Shown here: positions 16,566-27,200 of the stretch, in pieces
How the letters are laid out: each line of letters opens with the position of its first letter
Position numbering within the stretch: position 1 is the first letter of the stretch
Origin: M3007 sp035299505
GTDB lineage: Bacteria; Bacteroidota; Bacteroidia; Chitinophagales; Saprospiraceae
Reading direction: 5' to 3'
Assembly: GCA_035299505.1 (NCBI GenBank)
Contig: DATGWL010000042.1
Location: 1-64,000, forward strand
DNA: 64,000 nucleotides
The notes under the pieces: model-generated
The model's database searches: none
What the model was told of the DNA's origin: nothing
What the model saw: the letters and a program-made list of their open reading frames with translations, nothing else
Position numbers and translations under genes: made by a program

Positions 16566-17840
16566 ATGTCACACCAGACAAAGAAAACTGTCCTTTACCT
16601 CTTCCTGATGTTTGTTTGCGCGGGCTTAAATGCCCAGATCAACCTGAACAAGGCCAAGGATTTGGTCAAAGACAAATCGTCTAACGAAAAATCCTCCAAC
16701 GAAAAACCTACCAAACCTGAACCCAAAACTACTCCCGCAACGGAAAGGCCGGCGCCCGTAGCTGCAGAACCCCGCAGCTCGGGCACGGAAAAATCAGATA
16801 ATCGTGCTGACCGCGCCAAAACTTCGCGCCAGGCCGGTGGAGATGATCGTTACAAACCTTCCAGCGTGGAGCTGGATTTTGCCTCCGAGCCCTTCGCTCC
16901 AGCCGTTTCCTGGGCCAGCCTGCTTTCGGAAAACTGCTGGTATTTCAACCCCACTACCGGCGAAATGAAACTGAACCACCTCATGGTGTCTTTTTTGCCG
17001 AAAAAGACTGTTTCCGGGGATGCAGTGCGGTATGAAAGCTTCCACAACCCTACTCCGCTGCTGCGTATGGAAGTGTGGGATACCCAGAACAACGTGTTGA
17101 AAAACACCATGCACTACTCCGGCTCCGATGCTACCCTGCCGTTTACAGAGCTCGAAGTAATAGAAGGGTATGAGTACAAACCTTATGTAAAACTCACAGA
17201 AGGCAGTTACGAACTCCGGTTTTGGGCCGGCACCAAACATTTTTATACCCATTCCTTCAAAATCGAAAAACAGAACAATCCGGATCCCTATGCGCCGGTA
17301 CACGATTTCTATTTCCTGAAGGGCCCATGGCAGGATTGGGGCCGTGTGGAATTTGGTCCCGACGGACATTTTATCTTCCATTTTTATGCAACCTACGAAA
17401 CCACTACCATTCCCAATCAGGCACGTTGGGATATAGCCAAGCCATTCAAATACCAACTAAAAATGTACCGCGACGGCAAAATGGTGGCCGTGCACAGTTT
17501 GCAACACATTGAGAATCAACTGGAATGGTCGGATTCGCGACTCACAAACGGCACCTGGAAAAAATTTGACGCCACGTTCCATACCTATCCTCCCGCCGGT
17601 AAAGGTCAGGGCGCAGGCACCCGGGAATGGTTCCTGAAAGACCACATGAAAGACGGCGCTTACAAAGTGGAAGTACTGCTCAAAGATGAAGCAGGGGCCA
17701 TCATTACCAATACCTACACCTTCACGGTAAAAGGTGGCCAGATCCTTCCTGCCCCGGAAGCAGACCGAAGCAAAAACACCGATCCGCTCCATTTTCTGGA
17801 ACAAGGCCCAGGTAGGTTTTATGTGAAAAAGGGCGGGTAA
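16566..17840 (+). CDS. Secreted protein of unknown function
   Basis: This is a 424-residue protein. The start at 16566 (MSHQTKKTVLYLFLMFV) gives a signal peptide ending GLNAQ. The longer reading adds 29 residues without support. Residues of about 30-95 are a Lys/Pro/Ser-rich low-complexity linker (KSSNEKSSNEKPTKPEPK). The rest is a globular beta-rich part with Trp-rich segments (ENCWYFNP, GPWQDWGRVEF) and no motif I recognise. Neighbours are the kinase gene before it and three T9SS cargo genes after it. No sorting domain is visible. Confidence 0.75.
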   Translation: MSHQTKKTVLYLFLMFVCAGLNAQINLNKAKDLVKDKSSNEKSSNEKPTKPEPKTTPATERPAPVAAEPRSSGTEKSDNRADRAKTSRQAGGDDRYKPSSVELDFASEPFAPAVSWASLLSENCWYFNPTTGEMKLNHLMVSFLPKKTVSGDAVRYESFHNPTPLLRMEVWDTQNNVLKNTMHYSGSDATLPFTELEVIEGYEYKPYVKLTEGSYELRFWAGTKHFYTHSFKIEKQNNPDPYAPVHDFYFLKGPWQDWGRVEFGPDGHFIFHFYATYETTTIPNQARWDIAKPFKYQLKMYRDGKMVAVHSLQHIENQLEWSDSRLTNGTWKKFDATFHTYPPAGKGQGAGTREWFLKDHMKDGAYKVEVLLKDEAGAIITNTYTFTVKGGQILPAPEADRSKNTDPLHFLEQGPGRFYVKKGG

Positions 17841-17867
17841 AACTGCGGGGTCATAAGACCCTCGCAG

Positions 17868-17937
17868 GGCAAAATGACCCTCAAATGACCCTAATGACCC
17901 CCAAATGACCCTAATGACCCTAATGACCCTTAACTTT
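17868..17937. repeat. Tandem AATGACCCT units
   Basis: About seven AATGACCCT/AAATGACCCC units fill the gap between the secreted protein and the pappalysin-like gene. They are of the same class as the tandem arrays at 23838-24240 and 35285-35450. Confidence 0.75.
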
Positions 17938-17951
17938 TCATCCTTCATCCT

Positions 17952-20639
17952 ATGCAACCACTACCCAAATCATTCCTGATACTGGGAATGCTGTTCCTTC
18001 TCCGATTTACTACTGCCGCTCAGGAATGCGGTACTGTTCCAACTCCCGAACAAATAGAGCACCTCACCCGCACCCGCGAGGCCCGACAGGCGTTCGACAT
18101 CACCCAGGTAGCCGAAGACCGCTATGGCGCCAGTATTCACTGGATTCCGGTTCAGTTTCAGGAGTGTATCCCTTCAAGTACGTCCTGGCGCTCGCTGCGC
18201 GAGTCAAATATCAGCGAATGGCTGGGCGAACTCAATGCCATGTTCCTGCCATACCGGATTCAATTCTATGAATGCAGCTCCTACACCTGGTTTGTGAGCT
18301 CTACCCTGCATTATTTTGACCTCACGGAAGAGCCACAACTGGCAGCTTACGATGTACCTAATGTAATCAATATCTATGCCTTTGGCAGTGTAACCGTTAA
18401 CGGCAGCTCTGTGGCCGGGTATTCCTACCTGCCACCCAGCGCCGACCGGATTGTGCTCTCCAAGGCGGGTGGAACATTGTTTAGCAGCAAGGTGCTGATT
18501 CATGAAATGGGCCACTATCTCGGTCTGTATCATACCCACGGCAAAACCAATCTGGGTACAACTGACGAGCTGGTAAACGGAAGCAACTGCCTCTCTGCCG
18601 GCGACGATGTATGCGATACCCCCGCCGATCCGAATTTGTACACCACTATGGGCGCTAACTGTACCTACATTGGTACTGCCCTGGATGCCAACGGACAACC
18701 CTATACGCCGAATACACACAACCACATGTCGTACGCCCAGCCAGGTTGTCGCAACCAGTTCTCTGTTGGGCAGATGAACCGCATGGCTTACACCGCCCTT
18801 ACCGACCGCAATTACCTAACTGGCTGTGCGCACCCATCCGGTTGCAACAACCCTGTGAAAGACTTGCCGGTGGTATTTGATTTTGAAAACGGACTGGATG
18901 GCTGGATCAACAAAACCTATGAAGGCCTGGAAGACTATGGCGATGCCCTCGATTTTGTTCAGCACACAGGCGTTTCGCCCATGCCCAATACCGGCCCGGA
19001 TGAGGCTTTGTCCGGAAATGGCTACGCCGTGCTGGATGTTACCAATGTGGGTATTTACGGCGGCCTGGGTTTCCTTATCAGTCCTTGCATTGATCTGCGC
19101 GGTGTGGAATCGCCTAAAATGACACTCTGGTATCATGCCAACGGCGCAGAGATTGGCGATATAGCTGCTCAGGTAAGCATTGATGGGGGGCACACTTATT
19201 TCGGGCCGCAGCCAGACAATGCGCTGTTTTATTTTTTGGGTCAGCAGGGCAACCAGTGGAACACCATTACCTGCGATTTAACCCCATATAGAAATGCGGC
19301 CTCCCTCCAGATTCGCCTGATTGCCGCGGGAGGCAGTTTGGGGGAGGTTGCCTTCGACAGTATTGCTTTTTATAACGATCCGAACAGCAATTGCAGTCTT
19401 TCAGTTACCTCAGAGTTTTTGAATGTATCCTGCCATGGCGCCGCCAATGGTCAGATTTACCTCAGCCCTTTTGGCAACTTTACCCCGCCGGTAAGTTATG
19501 CCTGGTCTAACGGCGCAAGCGGCCCATACGTAACCGGACTCACACCCGGCCTTTATACCGTAACCGTTTCTGCTGCCAACGGGTGTTCCGTTATTTCCAC
19601 CCTGCCGGTACTCAGCCCCAACTATTTGTATGCCACTACCACCCAAACCAATGTACTGGTGTACGGACAAAGCACCGGAAGCGCCACTGCGCAAGCCATG
19701 GGCGGAAGCCCAGGCTACAGCTATCTGTGGAGCAACGGAGCTACCACAGCCAGTATCAGTAATCTGGCAGCAGGCACTTACACCGTGACGATTACCGACG
19801 GCAACCTGTGCACCGCCACCAAAAGCGTAACGATTACCCAGCCTGTTGTTACCTGCAGTTCCTATCAAACCACTTTCCCCTGGAGCAGCAGCATAGACCT
19901 GAATCTGGGCATTTTTGAACAGGTAACAGGCATTGACCAGTTTAACTGGACCCGCCAAAGCGGGGGAACCCCAACGGCACAATCGGGTCCGGATGCTGCG
20001 TATCATGGTAGTCATTATTGGTACACCAGAGCTTCTGGTGGCAATGCCCCCAATAAAACAGCCATGTTGAAAGCCTCCAAATGCCTCACCCTTACAAACA
20101 TGAGCAATCCGGTTTTTGAATTCTATTACCACATGTATGGTAACCAAATGGGGTCGTTGAGTGTGGAAATCAGCCTGGATAACGAACAAAACTGGGTAAC
20201 GGTTTGGACTGTTTCCGGCAACCAGGGTAACCAGTGGTTGAAAGCAGTGGTAGACTTGCTGCCTTACCGTACCCCGCACACCAAAATCCGCATAAAGGGC
20301 ACCACCGGAACCGGCTCCCGTTCAGATATGGCCATTGACGCCCTGTATATTGGCGAGGCCAGCGGAAATTTGTACCAACAGGAAATAGATATTGTACAGG
20401 CGCCGGGCATGACGGTTTACCCCAATCCGTCTGCTGGCTGGTTTGAACTGCGTATGGATGAAGGTCTGGTTTGCAACCGGGCAGAGATTTACAATGCAGC
20501 CGGACAACGCATCTGGGCGGAAGAAACGAGTACTTCTCTGCTTACTTTTGACCTTTCTGAACAACGGCCGGGTTGTTACTATCTTCGGGTACAAACCGGA
20601 GAAGAAGTGCAGATGGTCAAGTTGTTGTTAGTGAAATGA
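17952..20639 (+). CDS. T9SS-exported pappalysin-like (M43) zinc metalloprotease
   Basis: This is an 895-residue protein with a signal peptide (about 1-23). The metzincin site is complete: H184-E-x-x-H188-x-x-G-x-x-H194 (HEMGHYLGLYHTH), followed by CDTPADPN and a Met-turn in HNHMSYAQPGC, as in the M43 pregnancy-associated plasma protein-A family. Two MAM/jelly-roll-like segments (about 295-480 and 640-800) flank two SprB-like repeats of about 75 residues (CHGAANGQIYLSP...YAWSNGASGPY). The C-terminus (about 815-895) is a type A T9SS sorting domain: VYPNPSAGWFEL, EIYNAAGQ, GCYYLRVQT. It is expected to be exported and attached to the cell surface, degrading proteins outside the cell. Confidence 0.93.
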   Translation: MQPLPKSFLILGMLFLLRFTTAAQECGTVPTPEQIEHLTRTREARQAFDITQVAEDRYGASIHWIPVQFQECIPSSTSWRSLRESNISEWLGELNAMFLPYRIQFYECSSYTWFVSSTLHYFDLTEEPQLAAYDVPNVINIYAFGSVTVNGSSVAGYSYLPPSADRIVLSKAGGTLFSSKVLIHEMGHYLGLYHTHGKTNLGTTDELVNGSNCLSAGDDVCDTPADPNLYTTMGANCTYIGTALDANGQPYTPNTHNHMSYAQPGCRNQFSVGQMNRMAYTALTDRNYLTGCAHPSGCNNPVKDLPVVFDFENGLDGWINKTYEGLEDYGDALDFVQHTGVSPMPNTGPDEALSGNGYAVLDVTNVGIYGGLGFLISPCIDLRGVESPKMTLWYHANGAEIGDIAAQVSIDGGHTYFGPQPDNALFYFLGQQGNQWNTITCDLTPYRNAASLQIRLIAAGGSLGEVAFDSIAFYNDPNSNCSLSVTSEFLNVSCHGAANGQIYLSPFGNFTPPVSYAWSNGASGPYVTGLTPGLYTVTVSAANGCSVISTLPVLSPNYLYATTTQTNVLVYGQSTGSATAQAMGGSPGYSYLWSNGATTASISNLAAGTYTVTITDGNLCTATKSVTITQPVVTCSSYQTTFPWSSSIDLNLGIFEQVTGIDQFNWTRQSGGTPTAQSGPDAAYHGSHYWYTRASGGNAPNKTAMLKASKCLTLTNMSNPVFEFYYHMYGNQMGSLSVEISLDNEQNWVTVWTVSGNQGNQWLKAVVDLLPYRTPHTKIRIKGTTGTGSRSDMAIDALYIGEASGNLYQQEIDIVQAPGMTVYPNPSAGWFELRMDEGLVCNRAEIYNAAGQRIWAEETSTSLLTFDLSEQRPGCYYLRVQTGEEVQMVKLLLVK

Positions 20640-20640
20640 A

Positions 20641-20760
20641 AATAAGGTCATTTAAGCGTCATTTGGGTCATTTAGGTTATTAAATCAACGTGGGTTGTCA
20701 TCCCGGGAACCCACGTTGATTCCGTTGTTGGCGTCCTCGCCAACAACGGAATCAACTTTG
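20641..20760. repeat. Two abutting perfect hairpins with AAATGACC-type and CTTAGTGCC-type flanks
   Basis: Hairpin 1 has 14-bp arms at 20683-20696 and 20708-20721 (AATCAACGTGGGTT). Hairpin 2 has 16-bp arms at 20718-20733 and 20738-20753 (GATTCCGTTGTTGGCG). They share four bases. GGTCATTT units precede them and CTTAGTGCCTTTGTGTC units follow. The AATCAACGTGGGTT core recurs at 23971. Confidence 0.85.
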
Positions 20761-20834
20761 CTCCTTAGTGCCTTTGTGTCTTTGCGCCTTCGTGTCCCTT
20801 ACTTCGTATCTTCTTCAATAAAATCTCTCTTCTC

Positions 20835-23800
20835 ATGAAAAAATCCCTACTAATACCGCTTTTCGGGTTATCTCTTTTTTGCCTTCGGGTAAATGCCCAG
20901 GTGGCCTGGCTGGATGCCGGATTTGGCACAAATGGCATAACACTGGCAGCAAACCAGCCCAATGTCAAACCATTACGAGCCAATATGACCTTGCAGCCGG
21001 ACGGCAAAGCGCTGGTCAGGGTAATTAAACGAGACACCATCACGAATGTGTACACGGTCTGGCTGCATCGTTTTGGGCTGGATGGCGATGTGGATACCGG
21101 ATTTGGTCAAAATGGCCAGGTATTGATTGATACCACCTATTGGAATACAGAACCGGTAACCAATGATGCTAATCTGCTGCCCGACGGGAAAATACTCCTG
21201 GCAACACCCACGTCTTCCAACAATAAATTGTTTACCACCATTACCCGACTGAATCCGGATGGATCGCCGGATGAAGATTTTAGCGTGAATGGTCGGCTGA
21301 AATTAGAGGAGATCATTGATTTTAATGGTCTGCAACCCAGATTGGTTGACCTGGAAGTACAGCCAAATGGACGCATTGTATTGATTTATAATTCCTATTA
21401 CTCCCTGTTGGCAGAATATGGATTCAGGATATTAAAACCCAATGGCGATATACTGCCCGGATATGAAGAAATTGTTTGGGGCAATACTGATATAGATGAA
21501 TACATGACACAGGCTATTGTCTTGCCTGATGGTAAGATACTGATTGGCGGCAAACGTGACCCTATTAGCGGGCAGCCCTATGGAACAGATTTTGTGCTGC
21601 AGCGCTTTGACGTGGCCGGTTTTGCTGACGAGGATTTTGGCAATACCGGTATTGCCCTGGCAGATTATAATGATCAGCAGGAGTTGATGACGGATATGCT
21701 GATGGAGCCGGATGGCGGGATTGTGACCGTTGGCACAACCGACGGCAACACCCTGATGCTGGCCAGATTTACGTCTGATGGCGACCTGGATGCATCCTTT
21801 GGCGTGGACGGGGTATCCACGATCCCGGGTTTTCCGGTGGTATCGTCGCGTCCGGCTATGTCGCGCGCCACAGATGGTAAGTTGGTGGTGGCAGGTGGCG
21901 AGTACGAATTCAATACCCTTCATGATGAGGAAGCTGCCATAGCGCGTTTCCTGCCTAATGGCGAAATAGACGTCACTTTTGGAGCCCTTGGAGTAGTGTA
22001 TTTACCGCCGGCAACTACCGGGATTAATGCCATTTTCCAGGATGTAGCCGTTCTGCCGGATAGGCGCATACTTACCTGTGGTATCCGTTATGACGGAGAA
22101 AACCAAGTCTTGCTGGCGCGTTTTATGCCAGACACCAGTGCGGTGATTTGGTATCACGATCAGGATGGCGACAGCTACGGCAATGCTGCCGATACGGTTT
22201 ATGCTTTTGATGCTCCTCCGGGTTATGTGGCCAATGCCGATGATTGTGACGATGTAAATGCTGCCGTGAATCCGGCGGCCCTGGAAATTTGTGGCAACAA
22301 CATTGATGAAAACTGCGATGGTATTTTGGCCACAGATACGGTTGCGCCGCTGGCAGTTTGTTTGCCCCAGGTGAAATATTACATGAATGAGATAGGGCTG
22401 ATTACCATATCTCCGGAAAGTCTGAACGATGGCAGTACTGATAACTGCGCCACTAACCTGCATTTCAGTTCTTCCATAACCCAGTTAACCTGTTCCGACC
22501 TGCCTGTACAGATGGCTGTGGTTACGGTAACCGATGATGCCGGGAACAGCAGCACGTGTAATACCCTGATAAAATTTATCGACACCCTGGCGCCGGTGGC
22601 TATTTGTGTGCCGGTTATTACCCTCACTATCGGGCCATTCGGGCAGCCGGCAATCATTACGGCAGCAGATATAGACGATGGCAGTTACGACAACTGTGGC
22701 CCGATCATTGCCTCCTGGCTGGATAAAACCCAGTTCACCTGTGCCGATCTTGGAGTACAACAGGTTACGCTTACCGTGGTGGAAAATGGCAGTCTAACCA
22801 GTACCTGCACAGCAGTGGTGAAAGTTAAAGATGTGAACGCACCTATAGCCATTTGTGCGCAACAGGTAGTGGTAGGCCTGGATGAAAATGGCTTGGCTAC
22901 CATTACGCCGGATGATGTCGATCAAGGTAGTTATGATAATTGCAGTGATACCCTGATGAAATACCTCAGCAAAACAGATTTTTCCTGTGCCGATCTGGGC
23001 ATAGAGCAGCCCATTGTACTGGCCGTGGAGGATATTTATTTCAATAGAAATGAATGCACGACTATGGTTACGGTAGTTGACAAAATAAAGCCCGTCCAAA
23101 TTTGTGATCAGTTTAGCAGCGTTAGCCTTGATGCAAATGGCGAGGTGCAATTGCAGCCTGCGGTGTTTAATGACGGCAGCTTCGACAACTGTTTGGGGGC
23201 ATTGACCTTTTCGCTGGATATCTCTTATTTTAATTGCGATGATCTGGGAGATCATTTGGTGACCACTACCTGCACCGACGAAAGCGGGAACTTCAGTACC
23301 TGCCAGACTATCCTGACCGTGCAGGATAAATTGCCCCCGGTGATGTGGTGTGTAGATTCCCTTACTGTTGAGCTGGACGATATTGGCTTGATAACCATCA
23401 ATCCGGCAGATTTGGACAATGGCAGCACCGATAACTGCGGGATTGTGGTGTGGGCGGCGGATCCGCCCCAATTGTCGGCCCTGCAAATCGGGGTAAATGA
23501 GGTGACGCTGACAGGAATAGATACCTCGGAGAATGCGGCAACTTGCGTAACGGTGGTTACCCTGTTGGACGGCGAAGTAAGCACCCAGGAATTGCCGGCA
23601 GAAGCCTTTAAACTGACACCCAACCCTTCGAATGGTTTGTGTTACCTGCGTATGCAATCGGGCAGACAAGCACAAAAAGTGGACCTTTACAATGCCGCCG
23701 GACAATGGTTGTGGTCGGAAAACGGGGCATTCAATGCATTGAACCTGGATTTTAGTGCACAACCGGCCGGCACCTATTATCTTCGGGTACAATCAGACCA

Positions 23801-23837
23801 ATTTACCCGGATGGTCAAGGTGGTTTTGGTGAAATAA
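20835..23837 (+). CDS. T9SS-exported delta-60 repeat protein
   Basis: This is a 1000-residue protein with signal peptide MKKSLLIPLFGLSLFCLRVNAQ. Residues of about 25-440 are delta-60 repeats (LLPDGKILLAT, VLPDGKILIGGKRD), which probably form a propeller. A MopE-like metal-binding segment follows (about 440-495, DQDGDSYGNAAD...GNNIDENCDG). Then come five repeats of about 80-85 residues, each starting APxAxC and holding DNCxxxLxxxLS. Type A sorting signals end the protein (LTPNPSNGLCYLRM, DLYNAAGQW, GTYYLRVQ). It is a surface or secreted structural/adhesive protein with no visible enzymatic site. The last 80 residues resemble those of the preceding cargo gene. Confidence 0.9.
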   Translation: MKKSLLIPLFGLSLFCLRVNAQVAWLDAGFGTNGITLAANQPNVKPLRANMTLQPDGKALVRVIKRDTITNVYTVWLHRFGLDGDVDTGFGQNGQVLIDTTYWNTEPVTNDANLLPDGKILLATPTSSNNKLFTTITRLNPDGSPDEDFSVNGRLKLEEIIDFNGLQPRLVDLEVQPNGRIVLIYNSYYSLLAEYGFRILKPNGDILPGYEEIVWGNTDIDEYMTQAIVLPDGKILIGGKRDPISGQPYGTDFVLQRFDVAGFADEDFGNTGIALADYNDQQELMTDMLMEPDGGIVTVGTTDGNTLMLARFTSDGDLDASFGVDGVSTIPGFPVVSSRPAMSRATDGKLVVAGGEYEFNTLHDEEAAIARFLPNGEIDVTFGALGVVYLPPATTGINAIFQDVAVLPDRRILTCGIRYDGENQVLLARFMPDTSAVIWYHDQDGDSYGNAADTVYAFDAPPGYVANADDCDDVNAAVNPAALEICGNNIDENCDGILATDTVAPLAVCLPQVKYYMNEIGLITISPESLNDGSTDNCATNLHFSSSITQLTCSDLPVQMAVVTVTDDAGNSSTCNTLIKFIDTLAPVAICVPVITLTIGPFGQPAIITAADIDDGSYDNCGPIIASWLDKTQFTCADLGVQQVTLTVVENGSLTSTCTAVVKVKDVNAPIAICAQQVVVGLDENGLATITPDDVDQGSYDNCSDTLMKYLSKTDFSCADLGIEQPIVLAVEDIYFNRNECTTMVTVVDKIKPVQICDQFSSVSLDANGEVQLQPAVFNDGSFDNCLGALTFSLDISYFNCDDLGDHLVTTTCTDESGNFSTCQTILTVQDKLPPVMWCVDSLTVELDDIGLITINPADLDNGSTDNCGIVVWAADPPQLSALQIGVNEVTLTGIDTSENAATCVTVVTLLDGEVSTQELPAEAFKLTPNPSNGLCYLRMQSGRQAQKVDLYNAAGQWLWSENGAFNALNLDFSAQPAGTYYLRVQSDQFTRMVKVVLVK

Positions 23838-24240
23838 ATTTAGGGTTATTTGGGGTCATTTAGGGGTCATTTGGGAGGTCATTTAGGGGTCATTTGGGAG
23901 GTCATTTATAGGTCATTTAGGTCATTTTGGGGTCATTTGGGAGGTCATTTATAGGTCATTTGGGTTATTTAATCAACGTGGGTTGTCATCCAGAGCGCAG
24001 CGAAGGACCTACACAAGCCCGGTTCCCGAAATGCTTTGGCCCAATGCACCCGAATAGCCTGGCTTGTGTAGGTCCCGAGTACTCGGGAAAACAACCCACG
24101 TTGATTAAATGACCCAAATGACCCCTAAATGACCTAAATGTCCCCCAAATGACCCCCAAATAACCCCTAAATGACCTAAATGTCCTAAATGACCTATAAT
24201 GCCCCCAAATAACCCCCTAAATGCCCCATTTAATCACCTA
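23838..24240. repeat. About 400-bp composite palindrome between two cargo genes
   Basis: From outside inwards: about a dozen GGTCATTT units on the left against AAATGACC units on the right; AATCAACGTGGGTTGT (23971-23986) against its exact complement (24091-24106); GGACCTACACAAGCC (24005-24019) against its exact complement (24061-24075). CATCCAGAGCGCAGCGAAGG between the left arms resembles a repeat common in many bacterial genomes. The element spans the whole gap. Confidence 0.88.
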
Positions 24241-24245
24241 ATCTC

Positions 24246-27200
24246 ATGCGTACATATCTCATCCTGATCCTGATTTCTATCTCCGCATTCCTTGCGGCCC
24301 AAACCACTGAAAACTGCAGCAACGGCCTCGACGACGATGCCGACGGGCTGATAGACTGCTACGATGTAGCCGATTGCCCCTGTGCATCGGTGCATGATTG
24401 TACCCTGGAAAAAACCAGGCTGCCGCGAAACCTGGAGTTAAAATGGTCGCATTCCTCAGTTATAGCCAATCAACGAACACCCATTGTTGGGAATCTCAAT
24501 CCATGGGTTGATGACATTCCGGAAATTATTTTGACGATCACATTCAACTCTATGGGTAATGAATGGATTGAGATCATGTCTGGTGATGGTTCCAATTCAG
24601 CTACCCCGGACAAATTGTTTGTAGGCGTTAACAACATTGGTTTGTATCAAATTCCATTCATTGCCGATCTGGATCGAAACGGAGTGCCGGAGTTGATAAT
24701 TACAGGCACCGATAAAAAAATCAAAGTATTTACCCAATATACGCCTGGCGCCAATCCACCCATGCAACTGTGGATGGAATCTGTAGATACCGTCGCTTCT
24801 GCAACGTATTTATCCTATCCGGCAGATTTTGACGGGGATGGTATTTCAGAAATTTACGCCGGGAATGAAGTTTTTGGCCTTGATTTTAGTAATCCGGCAG
24901 CTCCGGCACTAAAACTTCTCGCCAAGGGTACGGGCCCCAACGGTTCAATCATTGGTCGCCTGACCAGCCCTATTGCCGCAGATCTGCTTGATCCAGCTGA
25001 TTGCAACGGCGATCCGGATTGTGCCGGACTGGAATTAGCGGCCGGATTTGGCATTTATTCCGTGGATATTGATCCCAATGATGGCGATGGCATGGAACTT
25101 AAGTTGCAACGTGACATCAACAATACTTCCGGACAAAATTTTGGTGATGGTTATACGGCAGTAGCCGATCTCAACCTGGATGGCATCCTGGAGGTGGCGG
25201 TGACTGGTACCAGAAATCAGCAGTTGGGCGTGTATGTGTGGAATAAAACCGGTTTTTGGCGCTTTTTTTCTATGGGTTTCAATTCTTTGGGCACTTGGGA
25301 TGGAATGGGCGCCTGTTCTGTTCATAATGTTTTTGACGACCGTACCCAGGGCTTTGCAGAAGATTGGCCGGAGATTCTGGTTCGGTACGATAAACGTGTT
25401 CGTTGTTTTAGTCTGCATGCCCAAATGGCCAATGCCGGGGCGCCATTCTGGTGGTCGAGCGATGGTTTGCTGATTGATGATCCCTCTGGAAAAGGAGCAC
25501 CTACCTGTTTCGATTTTGACAATAACGGGCTGGCAGAGGTGTTAATCCAGGATGAAACAAAACTATACATGCTTTATGGCGGTTCTGCGCCTTTTCCGCC
25601 GGGTGTGGGCGCCAACCGGGTGATTACCTCTTTTCCGGCACGGGGGAATACTCATTTGGAAAGCCCGGTAGTGGCGGATGTAGATGGAGACGGATTGACG
25701 GAAATACTGGCCTATGATTTTACGATCATCAACAATGTAGGGATGTCAACGCAACTGGTTTTAACGCCGCAAAACCCGGACTATTCCCACTGGCTGCCTG
25801 CGCGAAAAGTCTGGAACCAGTATAATTATTTCCCGGCTGGTATCAATGATGATCTGACGGTTCCTGCGGTTCAGCAGAATAGCGCGCTGGAATGGCCCGG
25901 ACCCGGTAGCGGAAAACGACCGCTCAATATTTTTCTGTCGCAAATACCCGCTTATTTCCATCCCGATGGCGATCCCTATACCCCTTCAGCGGATCTGACT
26001 GTTGAAGTGGAGAGCGCCATTTGTATGTTGCCGCAATTTCAGGTTACCCTGCGCATTTGTAACCAGGGAGAAATGCCCTCGGCAGATACTACAAAAGTGC
26101 GCTTTTACCGGGGCGGCAATCCGTTTGTTGTGCCCACCTCCAATTCCTTTGGCGGCATATTTACGGTGAGTACCCAGGCTATACCGCCAGATAGTTGTTT
26201 TACCTACACATTGAACCTGCCCGTTGCCAGCGGCAATATCTATGCGGTATTGAATGACTGGGGCAATTTCCCCACGCCGTTGCCAGGCGGCGATACTTTG
26301 TTTTATCGTCAGGAATGTGACCTGGCCAACAATGTGGATGTTTTCACCATGAACCTCTCCAATGGCTTACCGCTGAGCCTGGGCCCAGACCGGGTGTATT
26401 GTGCGGGCAACACGCTCACGCTTTCGGCTACGCCAGGATTCAATACTTATTTGTGGCAAAACGGCGCCACAGCAGCGTCTATTCAGGTAGGGGCGCCCGG
26501 TTTGTATTGGGTGGAGGCCCGGGATTTGTGTTTCAATATTCGTCGGGATACGGTGTTGCTGACTCCCGGCGAATCTTTTCAAACCATTCAGGCAACAGCC
26601 TGCGCCGGAACCTTTTTTACCTATAATGCCCAAAACATCCCGGCGGGCGACACGCAGCAGTTTACCTTCACCAATGCGCTTGGTTGCGACTCCATTGTGA
26701 CGGTGGTGGTGGATCTTTTACCTCAGGATACCCTCGCTGAAACCCGCCAAATTTGTGCCGGCGATTCCACCCTTGTGTTTGGCGCTTATGTGCAAACAGC
26801 CGGACAATACAGTCAAACCTTTACCAATCAGTTTGGCTGCGATTCTCTTTATCTCATAGAGGTACAGGTAACAACAGCTGTGCCGCCCACCGGCGAAACG
26901 CGCCAGATCTGCGCCGGCGATTCCACTCTGGTATTTGGCTCATATGTACAAGCCGCCGGGGCCTATCCACAAACCTTCAGCAGTGTAAGCGGCTGCGATT
27001 CGGTGCATACAATCACGGTACAATTGTTACCCACGCCTTTGCCTACCGGCGAGACGCGCCAGATTTGCCCGGGCGATTCCACTCTGGTATTTGGCGCTTA
27101 TGTAAAAACTGCCGGGGCCTATCCGCAAACCTTCAGCAGTACAAGCGGTTGCGATTCGGTGCATACAATCACGGTGCAATTGTTACCTGCGCCTGTGCCT

